Part shown: in pieces, positions 9,050-17,400 of the stretch | Layout of the letters: the number at the start of each line of letters is the position of its first letter | How positions within the stretch are numbered: position 1 is the first letter of the stretch | Source of the DNA: Asparagopsis taxiformis | Taxonomy: Eukaryota > Rhodophyta > Florideophyceae > Bonnemaisoniales > Bonnemaisoniaceae | Length of the DNA: 24,555 bases | Direction: 5' to 3' | Assembly: GCA_030407315.1 (NCBI GenBank) | Contig: JALQPE010003041.1 | Coordinates: forward strand, 1 to 24,555 | Made by a program: the position numbers and the translations under genes | The notes under the pieces: generated by a model | Databases searched by the model: none | The model's input: the letters and a program-made list of their open reading frames with translations, nothing else | What the model was told of the DNA's origin: nothing

Positions 9050-10755
9050 GTGCAAGAGCGAAAAAGCGATTGCGAACCGTGCCCAAGAGAGGGTACTCGG
9101 TATCGAAGACCTGCCGAAAGTCGGTCTAGGATCGAAGTGTGGTTTGAGGTGTCTGGTGTGGGGATGTGGTGGGGCGGGAAGGTGGTGTCACTGAGCCTCC
9201 CCGAAGAGTTTCCAGTATGCACGGGAGCTCCTCCGCCAGGAGCCCTCGTAGACGTGGAGAGGGAAAGTGGAGTGTACGTGCCCGGGGTCGTGGAATCTGG
9301 GGACGCTAAGGATGGAGACGGCGCGTCGGTGATCATGATCCATATTATACAAGGTGGGAGAAAGGTGGCGTTTTCGGATGTAAGGTCTTGGAGATTTTCG
9401 GGTAGCGTGCAGCCGAAATTCGAGGAAGAGATCATCGCTGAAGGCAGGATTCTGTACGATGCAATGCCCGAAAAGGGATATCCCTGCGTGGGGTATGATG
9501 ATGGAACGTTCCTACTCGGGCGGAGAATTATGTGCGCCGGACAGCAGCCGACTGCGTGGCGCAGAGGAAAATGCTCTGTCGGAAACGTTGACGGTCACGA
9601 TGAGCGGGAGGAGATTGAACTGTCGGAGGAGTCCAGCTACAGTAGCGCTGAGGATAGTCGGAAAGCTGGGGAGCCGGGTTACAAGCGTGTTAAAACCGAA
9701 GATGGAGAAGTGAGGGCACAGAGGACGTCGAATGAGAGGCAGCTGGAGACCAGGGTGCGAGTTCTGGAGGATGCAATGTCGTTGTTGGACGCTGGGAAGT
9801 TTAATTGTTCCAGCAGCATCGTCGATAATGTTGGTCTGATGCTGTTGTCGATGATGCGGAGAGGAGTGGAGAAGATGGTAGAACAGGCTGTACGAATACC
9901 GACTGGAAGCTCTAGTCGCGTGTTCTCTACAAGTATGGTGGACGGAGCTATGATGTGCGGAAATCTGGTGACCTCTCCGATACAAGTTCCTGCTGCATTG
10001 TGCAGCGGGATATTCAGAGAGTTACTGAAGGGAACAATAGACCTATACGGTGGAGGTCGGTACGATGTGTATCCTAGTTTACACTCGGCAGTGCATGGAA
10101 CTGGAAACGAAGCGATCACAGTGGTTTGCAGCAACTTTGCTGTGCTATCCGACATGCTAGGAATATCTTTATTGCAGCGCAGCGAAATACTTGTGCACAC
10201 CCGTAACGTGTCTCCTACTGACGGGAAAGATGAAGAAGAAGCGAATGGAGAGAGCTTTTGGAAGCAGAGCAGCCTGCAAATATTAGGGACGGCACTTTGT
10301 GAGGATGATGGAGGGAATAGTGAGAATGGACCGGTATCGATGAGCATCGGGAGCAGCATGTTCTGTGCGTTGCGGAGGGAACAATCTGCACAGTGTGCAG
10401 TTCGACGGGATCGCCCAATAGTGCAGGGACAGTACGTTTCGAAGATGGAGGTTGAGAGTCGGGAGAGGGCATGCCCATTCACTCAGAGGTTCGCAGTGTA
10501 TGTGACAATGGAGGAAGAACTCGAAGGAACGGAGTTGTGAAGAGTTTCCGGGTGGAATGGGAGCCTGTTGGGCAGAGGAAACGTGGAAGGAATGGAGAGG
10601 GGCAGTGGGGTTGTTTGCGAGTTTACGTACCATATGTTTTAATCCATGGTGTTGAAGAACCGCGAAGGATAGCCAGACTGATGTCCGAAGAAGTAGTGAA
10701 CAGGGCATTAGGGGCGGAAAGAATGGAAAAGCTAGCCGAGAAGTACCTGATATAA
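9050..10755 (+). CDS. gene A': Tudor/Agenet-like paralogue of gene A
   Basis: This is the second copy of family A. The long frame opens at 9050 after a stop at 9047; the first in-frame ATG falls inside the Tudor-like block, so the true start is probably lost or lies in another frame (an ATG at 9018 opens a basic frame). Residues 28-46 (IEVWFEVSGVGMWWGGKVV) match gene A's IEVEW...VWWGAKV. A basic/acidic linker (YKRVKTED) and a heptad stretch (LETRVRVLEDAMSLLD) follow, then VDNVGLMLLSMMRRGVEKMV. The frame closes at 10538-10540, but FRVEWEPV and downstream blocks matching the end of gene A continue in the -1 frame to 10755. So it is one gene with a -1 break near 10535. It is about 80 residues longer than A, mostly in linkers. 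It converges on B' with 120 bases between them. Role unknown; a nuclear reader function is inferred. Confidence 0.65.
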
Positions 10756-10875
10756 AATGATAAACAAATGGATGAGTAGAATATGAAAGGAGAACGGTAA
10801 AGGTTTGAAGGTTTCAAAGAAGACTACAGTTTACATTATAGTTTGAAGCTACTAGGTATAAGGGGAAAGGATAAG

Positions 10876-12514
10876 TCACATGACGAGGGATATTCCAAGC
10901 TCGTCATCCTCCTGCAAAGCTTGATAGTCTTCTGTAACGTTGCAGGGAGGATCGAGGTCCTCAGTTGCTATGGAACGAATATCTGTTCTGTCGAATTTGA
11001 TTGCATCATATTCGTGGGCGGATATATTCTTCTTTCGAATGAAGCTGGAGAGTAGTTCGCCACCAGGAATATAGTCGCGGAGGTCAAGGCATCCGTGACT
11101 TCCAACAAGCGGGAAGCCATCTCTACCATATTCATCGGATTCTGTCATTGTGCAGAATAGTGATTTTAAGCATATAGCTATCTTGTAAGAGGCAAGAATA
11201 GCTTCCGAATTGTAGCAGAGAAGATGGCGTTGAGGGCATTGGCAGAAACTGGTAAGTAGTACCATTGCAGTGGTGAGGAAGGAGAATTTGGTCAGAGCTT
11301 TTTTTGCTGTGAGGAACGAGAAGGAGAGGAGTCGGCCACAGAGTCTTTGACAGAAACTGTATAGATGACCTGAATAATGAGCTCCTGACAGTCGAGTGTG
11401 AAAGTATTGAAGATTTTGTTGTTTTCTTCATATACATTGTTTGCTTCTGCACTGTTCCCGTACGTTCTAGCAGTGGTAGGAATAGAATCATTGCAAAGAA
11501 GGGGAAAGTCGTTATTAAACGTCATGAATGATGCTTGATTACTATCTGGGGAGTTGTCGAGAATAACGGCGTCGAAATCTTGGTGAAGAAGAAAGAAACA
11601 TGATTTGAGAAGTTCTTGTTTCAAAGCTCTTCTAGAGTTGTTAAAGAACTTTGTAAGGGCACGCAGCGCGGACGTATCCAACATAACGGGTCCAGTATCT
11701 GCTGCAGCGATAGCGGAATTTCTGGATGTCGAGGAAGAGGCGGGGGGAGCTCGGATGGAGTCTCCATCGGTGCCGGTAGATAGTCGCTTCCGCTTTGAAG
11801 GAGGCACAACGATGTTGGCTTCGTCGGTGGGCATTGCCAGTGCAAAGGCTTCACGAAGAGCATGAGGCGGGAGGCGCACCCAGGCGGGCTTATCCTGAGT
11901 TACAACGGTGGCGTTGCGGAGGGGGTAGCTGCGGATGGCTGTCGACATGTTGAGGTCATCCTCTTCTCCAGGGTCTACGTTGCCGGCTTTACGTGATGTC
12001 GAGTCCTTCCACGTAACGATCTGGTCGCTGGCCATTGAGAAGAAAGCGGAACCGACGATTGAGCGCTTCAAATAGACGTGCTTCTTCCCTACGGGGCTTG
12101 AAATGAGGGAACGCTTGTACTTTGCGGAGTCTGCAGTAGTGGAAGAGAATTGGGAAAAGGACAGTGCAGCGATGATCAGAGTTGGACAGGAGTCGGAAGG
12201 ATGGGAGGAACTAGAATTGCTGGTCTCGAACGGAGCGCCAGTCCTGGCCAACTCCTTGACCGTGCAGTGAGCCACGAAGCGAGAGACGGTTCCTTTGTTG
12301 CTGAAATGCTGTTCACAAGCTGACAGGCAATATGAACATTCCTAAATGGGTCCTTAGCATTGGCGGCTGGAACAGTGTTGGTACCGGCGAGGAGGGAAGA
12401 AAGGTAACGTAGAGCGGCCAGTTCACCCTGGATGGGAGCGAGGAACTGTTGAAGAACAGCGGAGAATCGCGCTTCAATCTCGCGGAGGAGTTCAGCATTG
12501 TTGGGAGGAGCCAT
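10876..12514 (-). CDS. gene B': paralogue of gene B, frame-interrupted
   Basis: This is the second copy of family B. ATG at 12514 starts a coiled segment (AELLREIEARFSAVLQQFL). The open frame changes by -1 near 12290 into a 327-codon frame with the KRKRLSTG patch (candidate NLS) and blocks matching gene B (ALTKFFNNSRRALKQELL, LDCQELIIQVIYTVSV). It closes at 11292-11294. Homology continues in the -1 frame (ALTKFSFLTTAMVLL, AILASYKIAICLKSLFC, ELLSSFIRKKN) to the stop at 10876. The second break falls exactly on a run of seven A (minus strand, 11305-11299) phased as A AAA AAG, two codons before the stop. Gene B reads straight through the same point in one frame, which favours a homopolymer indel over a conserved frameshift. 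Function unknown. Confidence 0.65.
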
Positions 12515-12633
12515 GAGGGAGAGAACGTCTTGCGAGTGAAAGGAGTGAACCGACGGAATATGCTCGGAGCAGAATGTAGTGGAGGGGACGACGAGGCAGG
12601 CAGTTTACTTCTAGGATGACCGTTACACTGGGA

Positions 12634-12808
12634 AGAGAATTGGTCGAGCAAATCTCAATCCGGCATTGCGTGGTTCCCGGATTGAGTATTGCTCGACCAT
12701 TTGTAGTTGTCATACTGAAATGAAATATTGTCATACTGAAATTGGTCGAGCAATACTCAATCCGGGAACCACACAATGCCGGATTGAGATTTGCTCGACC
12801 AATTCTCT
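12634..12808. repeat. near-perfect 66-bp inverted repeat (fold-back element)
   Basis: Arms 12634-12699 and 12743-12808 match inverted at 65 of 66 positions. Each arm is itself an imperfect palindrome (TGGTCGAGCAA...TTGCTCGACCA with CAATCCGG/CCGGATTG inside). The 43-base spacer holds a direct repeat of TTGTCATACTGAAAT. The near identity suggests recent formation. It lies 120 bases upstream of the B' start, and a degenerate relative at 8766-8822 lies upstream of A'. Confidence 0.95.
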
Positions 12809-13034
12809 TTGCAGGGCGAAGAGTGGAGACTGAAATGAGAACACCAGCGATGGACGGAGATGGAATGAGAGAAGTGGAAATGAAAAAGTGTGGCAATCAG
12901 TTTAAGACATACATTAAGACTAGCTAGGAGCAAGGAAAGGTAGAGGAAGAATAGAGAGAAACCCTGCAGAACATGATGAAGATGATGGTAGAGAGAATGG
13001 AAAGGAGGTTGGTGGGACACCATTTGATGGAGGT

Positions 13035-14536
13035 TTAGATGACTTGGACGTCGTCATGTGGAAATTTGTAGCGTTTGGGGGAGTTGTCGATGCATTGCAT
13101 GTCTTCAGGAACAATGTCACCCTCGCGAACAGCTAGAGACTGAATACGGACATACTGTCCGTACGTAGAGAGCTGACAATCATTGGGATGCATGGTTCTC
13201 ATGAGAGCGTAGTCATCCCAACCGGGACCAGCATGTTCGATGTCACCGCGCATGACCATGACGGAGAAGGGGGGGATCCATACAACCGAGGAGGAAGAAG
13301 ATGCCAAATTTTGGAGACATAGCGCGGGGCACAATTGACCTATACATGTGAGCGAGGGCGAAGGAGCACTGGAGACCCAACAGCCCCGGTGGCAATGAAG
13401 ACATAGCTCGGTTCAGGGTTTGCCTCAACATTGTTCTTCCACAATTTGCCGGGGGTAGTGGGATTGAAGGCGAAGTGGGAGGCCTGGCGTTTAGTGCCAT
13501 TGCCTGTAAGAAGAAGTCGAAGTCCGGACTCTTGAAACTTCAACTCCGAGCCTTCAATATATTCACGCAGGCTGGATATAGCAGAGCGCAGATGGAGCTG
13601 ATGTCCGACAACAGCCAAAGCGACGTCCACAATGAGCTTATCTGAGAAAAGCGGCTCGTTGCAATTCTCCAGATCGTCGGTGACGGCCGAACAGGGAGTC
13701 ATGTAGCGACGCTCGTTTGCACTGGTGGAAGTGTCGACGGTCGAGGTGCCAATATTGGGTATGAGCATCCAAGAGTTCTTGCTTTGATTGGTGAACATGT
13801 CTGCAAAAGACTTGCAGAGAACATCGCCGGAAGCCTTGACAATGCGCTGACTGAGGATATCATCAAGAACAGCATAACCGAGGGACTCAATGGAACCTCT
13901 TGCGCGTTCAAAGAAGATTTCCTGCTGTAGAGGCTCACTCGCCGCGGCGATAGCAATAGAGTCCTTGATGGTCTGAATCTTCTCCACGGTGAGATAGAAA
14001 CCGCTTCTATGGTTGTTTGGTAGTAGAGACGAAGCGAGGTGAACGTTGCGGGCGGCCTTCTGAGCGGAAACTTTATCCAGCACGGCAGGAGGAGGGACGT
14101 CTTGCTGGTGGTCCTCGTTCCTAGGGTGGGGGACGCCAGAGAACGGTGCTGGAAATGCAGAATTGGTTTCCGAGCCCTTGAGTGTTTTTGTTTTCGGGAC
14201 CTTCTTGGAAGCGGAGCTAGAAATCCTTTGCTTGACATTGCGTTCCGGAGTGTAAAGAGAGGTAACGTTCCTCTTCATGCGGGGACTTTTACGCACAGGA
14301 GCAGTGGATGGCATTTCCGCAACCTTCTCGGCAACCGGGGAATGGGCACTCTCCGCCACGATTCTAGGCGTGGAAGGGGGTTCCGTTGAAGCAGCAGCAG
14401 ACTTGCTTCCCTTCGGAGTGGGGAGGATGGGGGATTTCCCGGCTGTAGTGCTCCTTGGGGTCTTCTTTTTCGGAGTGGACTTGAGAGGAGACTTGGCAGT
14501 GCTGGTTTGAAAGGGTCGAAAGGATCTCCTTTCCAT
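13035..14536 (-). CDS. gene D': oxygenase-fold paralogue with H1-like basic tail, metal site degraded
   Basis: ATG at 14536 opens 398 codons. Residues 1-130 are rich in Lys, Pro, Ser and Thr with SPxK/TPxK repeats (KSPLKSTPKKKTPR, RKSPRMKRN), like histone-H1/SPKK DNA-binding tails. From about residue 190 the protein aligns with gene D, e.g. NSWMLIPNIG with RQLWSPIVNTG and GLRLLLTGNGTKRQASHFAF with GRFLITGKGCPRQVPHNDF. The HxD of D is H354-F-A356 here, so the Asp ligand is absent. The PGSH counterpart is RPRSH at the end of this frame. After TAG at 13340 coding continues one frame back to 13035, with VVWIPPFSVMVMRGDIEHAG keeping the distal His. It is probably inactive as an iron enzyme, or a pseudogene. 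It may originally have been fused to the Cys/His ORF upstream. Confidence 0.65.
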
Positions 14537-15294
14537 ACTTCCTGAACGGAAACACCGGGAGGTGGGGCAAAGGAAGGAAGGTCTCCCTCATTTTTGCCAT
14601 CGTAACATTTGCGAGAGCAAACCATGAGCATGTCTCTATCACCATTGTTGATGTACTTCACTGGGATGAGGTGGTGCACTCTTGGATAATCACAGAGGTT
14701 GTGAACAGCAACAGAGTTGCACGTTGTGCACTTGTGAGCTGGTTTGGATAAAGGGAGACGGCAGTGTTCCCCGAGTGCACACTGGAAGGGACTGCTGGGT
14801 TCACCTTCGACAGTAGTATCTCGCACGTCCGGTATGATAGCATCTTCACTGGAGGAAGGGCTATCTTCATCGGAGCCATGTTGATTATGGTCTGCAGAAC
14901 CACTGAAAGCGCTCTCGAAGTTTGGAATGTTTTCATCCCTTTCAGGAGATATTCCATCGTGAACAGCTGTATCGCGACGGAGTTTCTGCTGAATGGAATG
15001 AGCGCTGTCGTTGTCGTCCGCGGGATGGTGTTTTGTCAGCCTATCACTGGCTGCATCGTCATCAATGACTGGACCTTGCGTTGGAGGGGTATTAGTGGTA
15101 GCAGGGAGAGGGGCTGGCTCGAGGCCCTCGATAGGAGTGGCAGGGGAGGGTGATGGAATGTCATCCTGCTGGGACGGTAGGGTAGGCTTGGCAGATGTGG
15201 GCGGATTCAAACGGTCGATAATGGCCTGTTTGAATCGTTGGTCACGGAGCTGTTGAGCATCCTTCGTTCTAGGCACGAGACCTTTCCCGAACAT
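14275..15294 (-). CDS. Cys/His zinc-cluster protein overlapping the N-terminus of D'
   Basis: ATG at 15294 gives 339 codons. The first 165 residues are acidic and Ser/Pro-rich. Residues 172-230 hold a probable zinc-binding cluster, C172, C178, H187, C189, C192, H198, C201, C226 and C230 (CALGEHC, HKCTTC, HNLC, CSRKC), resembling PHD or treble-clef fingers but not a named type I can fix. Beyond about residue 258 it overlaps D' in a different frame and becomes Pro/Arg-rich, likely non-functional reading. Shifting -1 at the heptamer C CCT TTC (minus strand, just after the D' ATG) would join the finger domain to the D' tail and oxygenase domain as one protein. The start lies 39 bases after the ParB-like stop, a tight spacing for a eukaryote. 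Confidence 0.6.
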   Translation of the reverse strand: MFGKGLVPRTKDAQQLRDQRFKQAIIDRLNPPTSAKPTLPSQQDDIPSPSPATPIEGLEPAPLPATTNTPPTQGPVIDDDAASDRLTKHHPADDNDSAHSIQQKLRRDTAVHDGISPERDENIPNFESAFSGSADHNQHGSDEDSPSSSEDAIIPDVRDTTVEGEPSSPFQCALGEHCRLPLSKPAHKCTTCNSVAVHNLCDYPRVHHLIPVKYINNGDRDMLMVCSRKCYDGKNEGDLPSFAPPPGVSVQEVWKGDPFDPFKPALPSLLSSPLRKRRPQGALQPGNPPSSPLRREASLLLLQRNPLPRLESWRRVPIPRLPRRLRKCHPLLLCVKVPA

Positions 15295-15333
15295 TGTAAC
15301 CTTTTCGTAAACGTAGGTAGTTGTGGAAATCTG

Positions 15334-16203
15334 TTAGCCATTGCGAACAAAAAGATCAGGGAGATCGTGAATGGTGGCAATATCTACATTGAGCTGTTCT
15401 GCAGCAGTGCGCATGACCGCGGAATAATCACAGATGTTCTGCAGGTAGTCCTTGACCTTGAGATCCTTGTACTGCCCGAAAGCGAGATGTTTGGAGGGAT
15501 TGTCCTTGCGGAGCTTGAGACAGGTAAGGATGAGCAGCGAAGCTCTATCTGTAGCTCGAGTGAACACGGAGTTTTTCAGTACGCTGAAAGCAACGCCTTC
15601 CTCGTCGTCGGCACTGAAGGTCTTGAACGCTGCATAGGTCAATGGGCTGTGCATCATTTTCAACGCGACGGATGCGTATGAAATGGCCTGAGATAACTTC
15701 ATTGCCATATGAAAGTGGCGCGAGTGAAGGAACATCTCGAACGTAGCAGCCGTTTTCAGCTCTGCCGTACCCATGCGTCCATTGACAGCGTTGTACAAGC
15801 TAATGGCGCCGTGGACGTGGTCTCGAGGTCGTGTGGGAAGAACGCGATGAGACTTGGAGTTCATTCGCTGACTGATGAAGAGGAGATCTTCGAGAGTCAT
15901 TTCCAAGCCATCGTTACGGCTGACAATCTGGATGGGCAAGTTGCGGAACTGCCTCTGCAGAGCCTTTGTCTTTTCGGAGACATCCGTGGACGCGAGGATA
16001 TGCATACCAACAGTGCGACGATGTAGTCCATCAGCAATTTCGAAACGCTTATTGCCGTTGTGCATGCGCTCGGCCACAGTGATTTGGCCGAGGCCTTTTT
16101 CCGTGTACCCATCGACGAGCATTTCCTGGAGCATGCGATCCACGTGAGCGTCGTCAACCTCTCGAGAGGTCTGCGCAGCGACATGGGTGTCCTCGATGGA
16201 CAT
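15334..16203 (-). CDS. ParB/sulfiredoxin-fold domain protein
   Basis: ATG at 16203 opens 289 codons. Residues 1-70 have the ParB/Srx layout: a beta strand, SREVDDAHVDRMLQEM helix, GLGQITVAE strand, then RFEIADGLHRRTVGMHI with the characteristic DG-x-HRR motif at D58-G59-H61-R62. ParB-fold proteins bind nucleotides and act in DNA segregation, as nucleases, or (Srx) in sulfur redox; which applies is not visible. The remaining 220 residues are helical without a recognised domain. The same frame upstream has MADKQPEHNFEELV from an ATG at 16275, cut off by TAG at 16231-16233, nine codons before this ATG. That could be an earlier start now nonsense-interrupted, or a short uORF. It is the only ORF here free of internal frame breaks besides gene D's core. 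Confidence 0.65.
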   Translation of the reverse strand: MSIEDTHVAAQTSREVDDAHVDRMLQEMLVDGYTEKGLGQITVAERMHNGNKRFEIADGLHRRTVGMHILASTDVSEKTKALQRQFRNLPIQIVSRNDGLEMTLEDLLFISQRMNSKSHRVLPTRPRDHVHGAISLYNAVNGRMGTAELKTAATFEMFLHSRHFHMAMKLSQAISYASVALKMMHSPLTYAAFKTFSADDEEGVAFSVLKNSVFTRATDRASLLILTCLKLRKDNPSKHLAFGQYKDLKVKDYLQNICDYSAVMRTAAEQLNVDIATIHDLPDLFVRNG

Positions 16204-16509
16204 GCGCTCGCCGCGAAAGGAGTAACTGCTCTAGACCAGTTCTTCGAAGTTGTGCTCAGGTTGCTTATCGGCCATTGTGCGTGGTTGGAAGAGTGAGAAC
16301 GTAAAAGGCGGAGAGGTGGAGAGAGGGAGATGGAGAGAGAAAATGTAACGGAGCAAGAGCTTTGCTGTACAGAGCAAGGGTTGAATGCCGGAGATGGTGA
16401 CAGGACCTGTGCTTTTAAAAATAAAATTGGCCGTATTTTCATTTAGGGCATTGAGGGACATGTCACGTGTCAGGCACGCATTAATCACAGCTATACTTAC
16501 GTCTGTGTT

Positions 16510-16600
16510 TTCGGAAGTGGACGCGGACGTCCAGTCTCTCTAGTACGGGTCCTAGTCGGCCCCGAGATTTACTAGAACAAATGAACGTCCGCGTCCGAAA
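16510..16600. repeat. hairpin element upstream of the ParB-like gene
   Basis: TTCGGAAGTGGACGCGGACG (from 16510) pairs with ACGTCCGCGTCCGAA (16585-16599) apart from a three-base bulge. The middle carries an inverted relative of the 43-bp unit (CTCTAGTACGGGTCCTAG). It sits about 300 bases before the start of the ParB-like ORF. Confidence 0.75.
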
Positions 16601-16626
16601 AAAAATAAAAATTTTTTGGATGCGGA

Positions 16627-16931
16627 CGTCCACTTTCTCTAGTACGTTCGGCGGAATACTAGGACCCGACATCCACTTTCTCTAGTACGTTCGGCGGAAT
16701 ACTAGGACCCGACATCCAATTTCTCTAGTACATTCAGCGGAATACTAGGACCCGACATCCAATTTCTCTAGTACATTCAGCGGGATCCTAGGACCCGACA
16801 TCCACTTTCTCTAGTACGTTCGGCGGAATACTAGGACCCGACATCCACTTTCTCTAGTACGTTTGGCGGAGTACTAGGACCCGACATCCAGTTTTTCTAG
16901 TACGTTTGGCCGGATACTAGGACCCGACATC
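16627..16931. repeat. seven tandem 43-bp units
   Basis: The unit runs ACATCCACTTTCTCTAGTAC then GTTCGGCGGAATACTAGGAC then CCG. It repeats seven times with a few substitutions per copy and no spacers. Each unit contains an internal stem CTAGTA...TACTAG with a 12-base loop. It directly follows the hairpin at 16510-16600. Confidence 0.95.
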
Positions 16932-17057
16932 CAGTATACAATATATCAGCAAAAACCCGGAGGGAAGAAATTACAGCGGATGGTAAATTAAGGGCCCATA
17001 TCGGACCGTATTTTATTCTCTCATTTACGAAACTGCTCGTATACAATACGTCTCTCT

Positions 17058-17201
17058 AGAATAGGAAATACATATCTGGTCAGAATAGGAAATAAATACC
17101 CGGTTAGAATAGGAAATACGTATCAAGCCAGGATACGGAATATGTATCCAGCTAGAATATGGAATACGTATCCAGCCAGAATACAAAATACCTGTCAGCA
17201 T
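17058..17201. repeat. six tandem 24-bp units
   Basis: Units start at 17058, 17082, 17106, 17130, 17154 and 17178, each beginning AGAATA or a close variant and containing GGAAATAC-like and TATCCAGCC-like words. The period is exactly 24 throughout, although the copies have diverged. Confidence 0.9.
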
Positions 17202-17400
17202 ACCGTCGATCACCCATCTCCCTCACTATCGCGTTCTCCCTACCATCCGAACGCCATGCACCACCATCCGCACATACTTCAAGAACCCTCACGACCTAGA
17301 TTACAAAAAATCTGCTCCTTCCCAATACCATCCCCGCTTTCCTCGACACCACCCCAGCCCATTAAATCATCAAGACATGAAACACGAACATGGTCAGCAA

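Noticed and set aside
9679..10482. Minus-strand 267-codon frame opposite gene A'
   Set aside because: The plus strand carries blocks conserved with gene A; the antisense frame has Ser/Thr-rich shadow composition.
15238..16147. Plus-strand frames opposite the ParB-like gene and the Cys/His ORF
   Set aside because: Shadows of the minus-strand proteins, which have recognisable motifs.
16627..17201. CRISPR array
   Set aside because: The 43-bp and 24-bp units are contiguous tandem repeats without unique spacers, and there are no cas genes.
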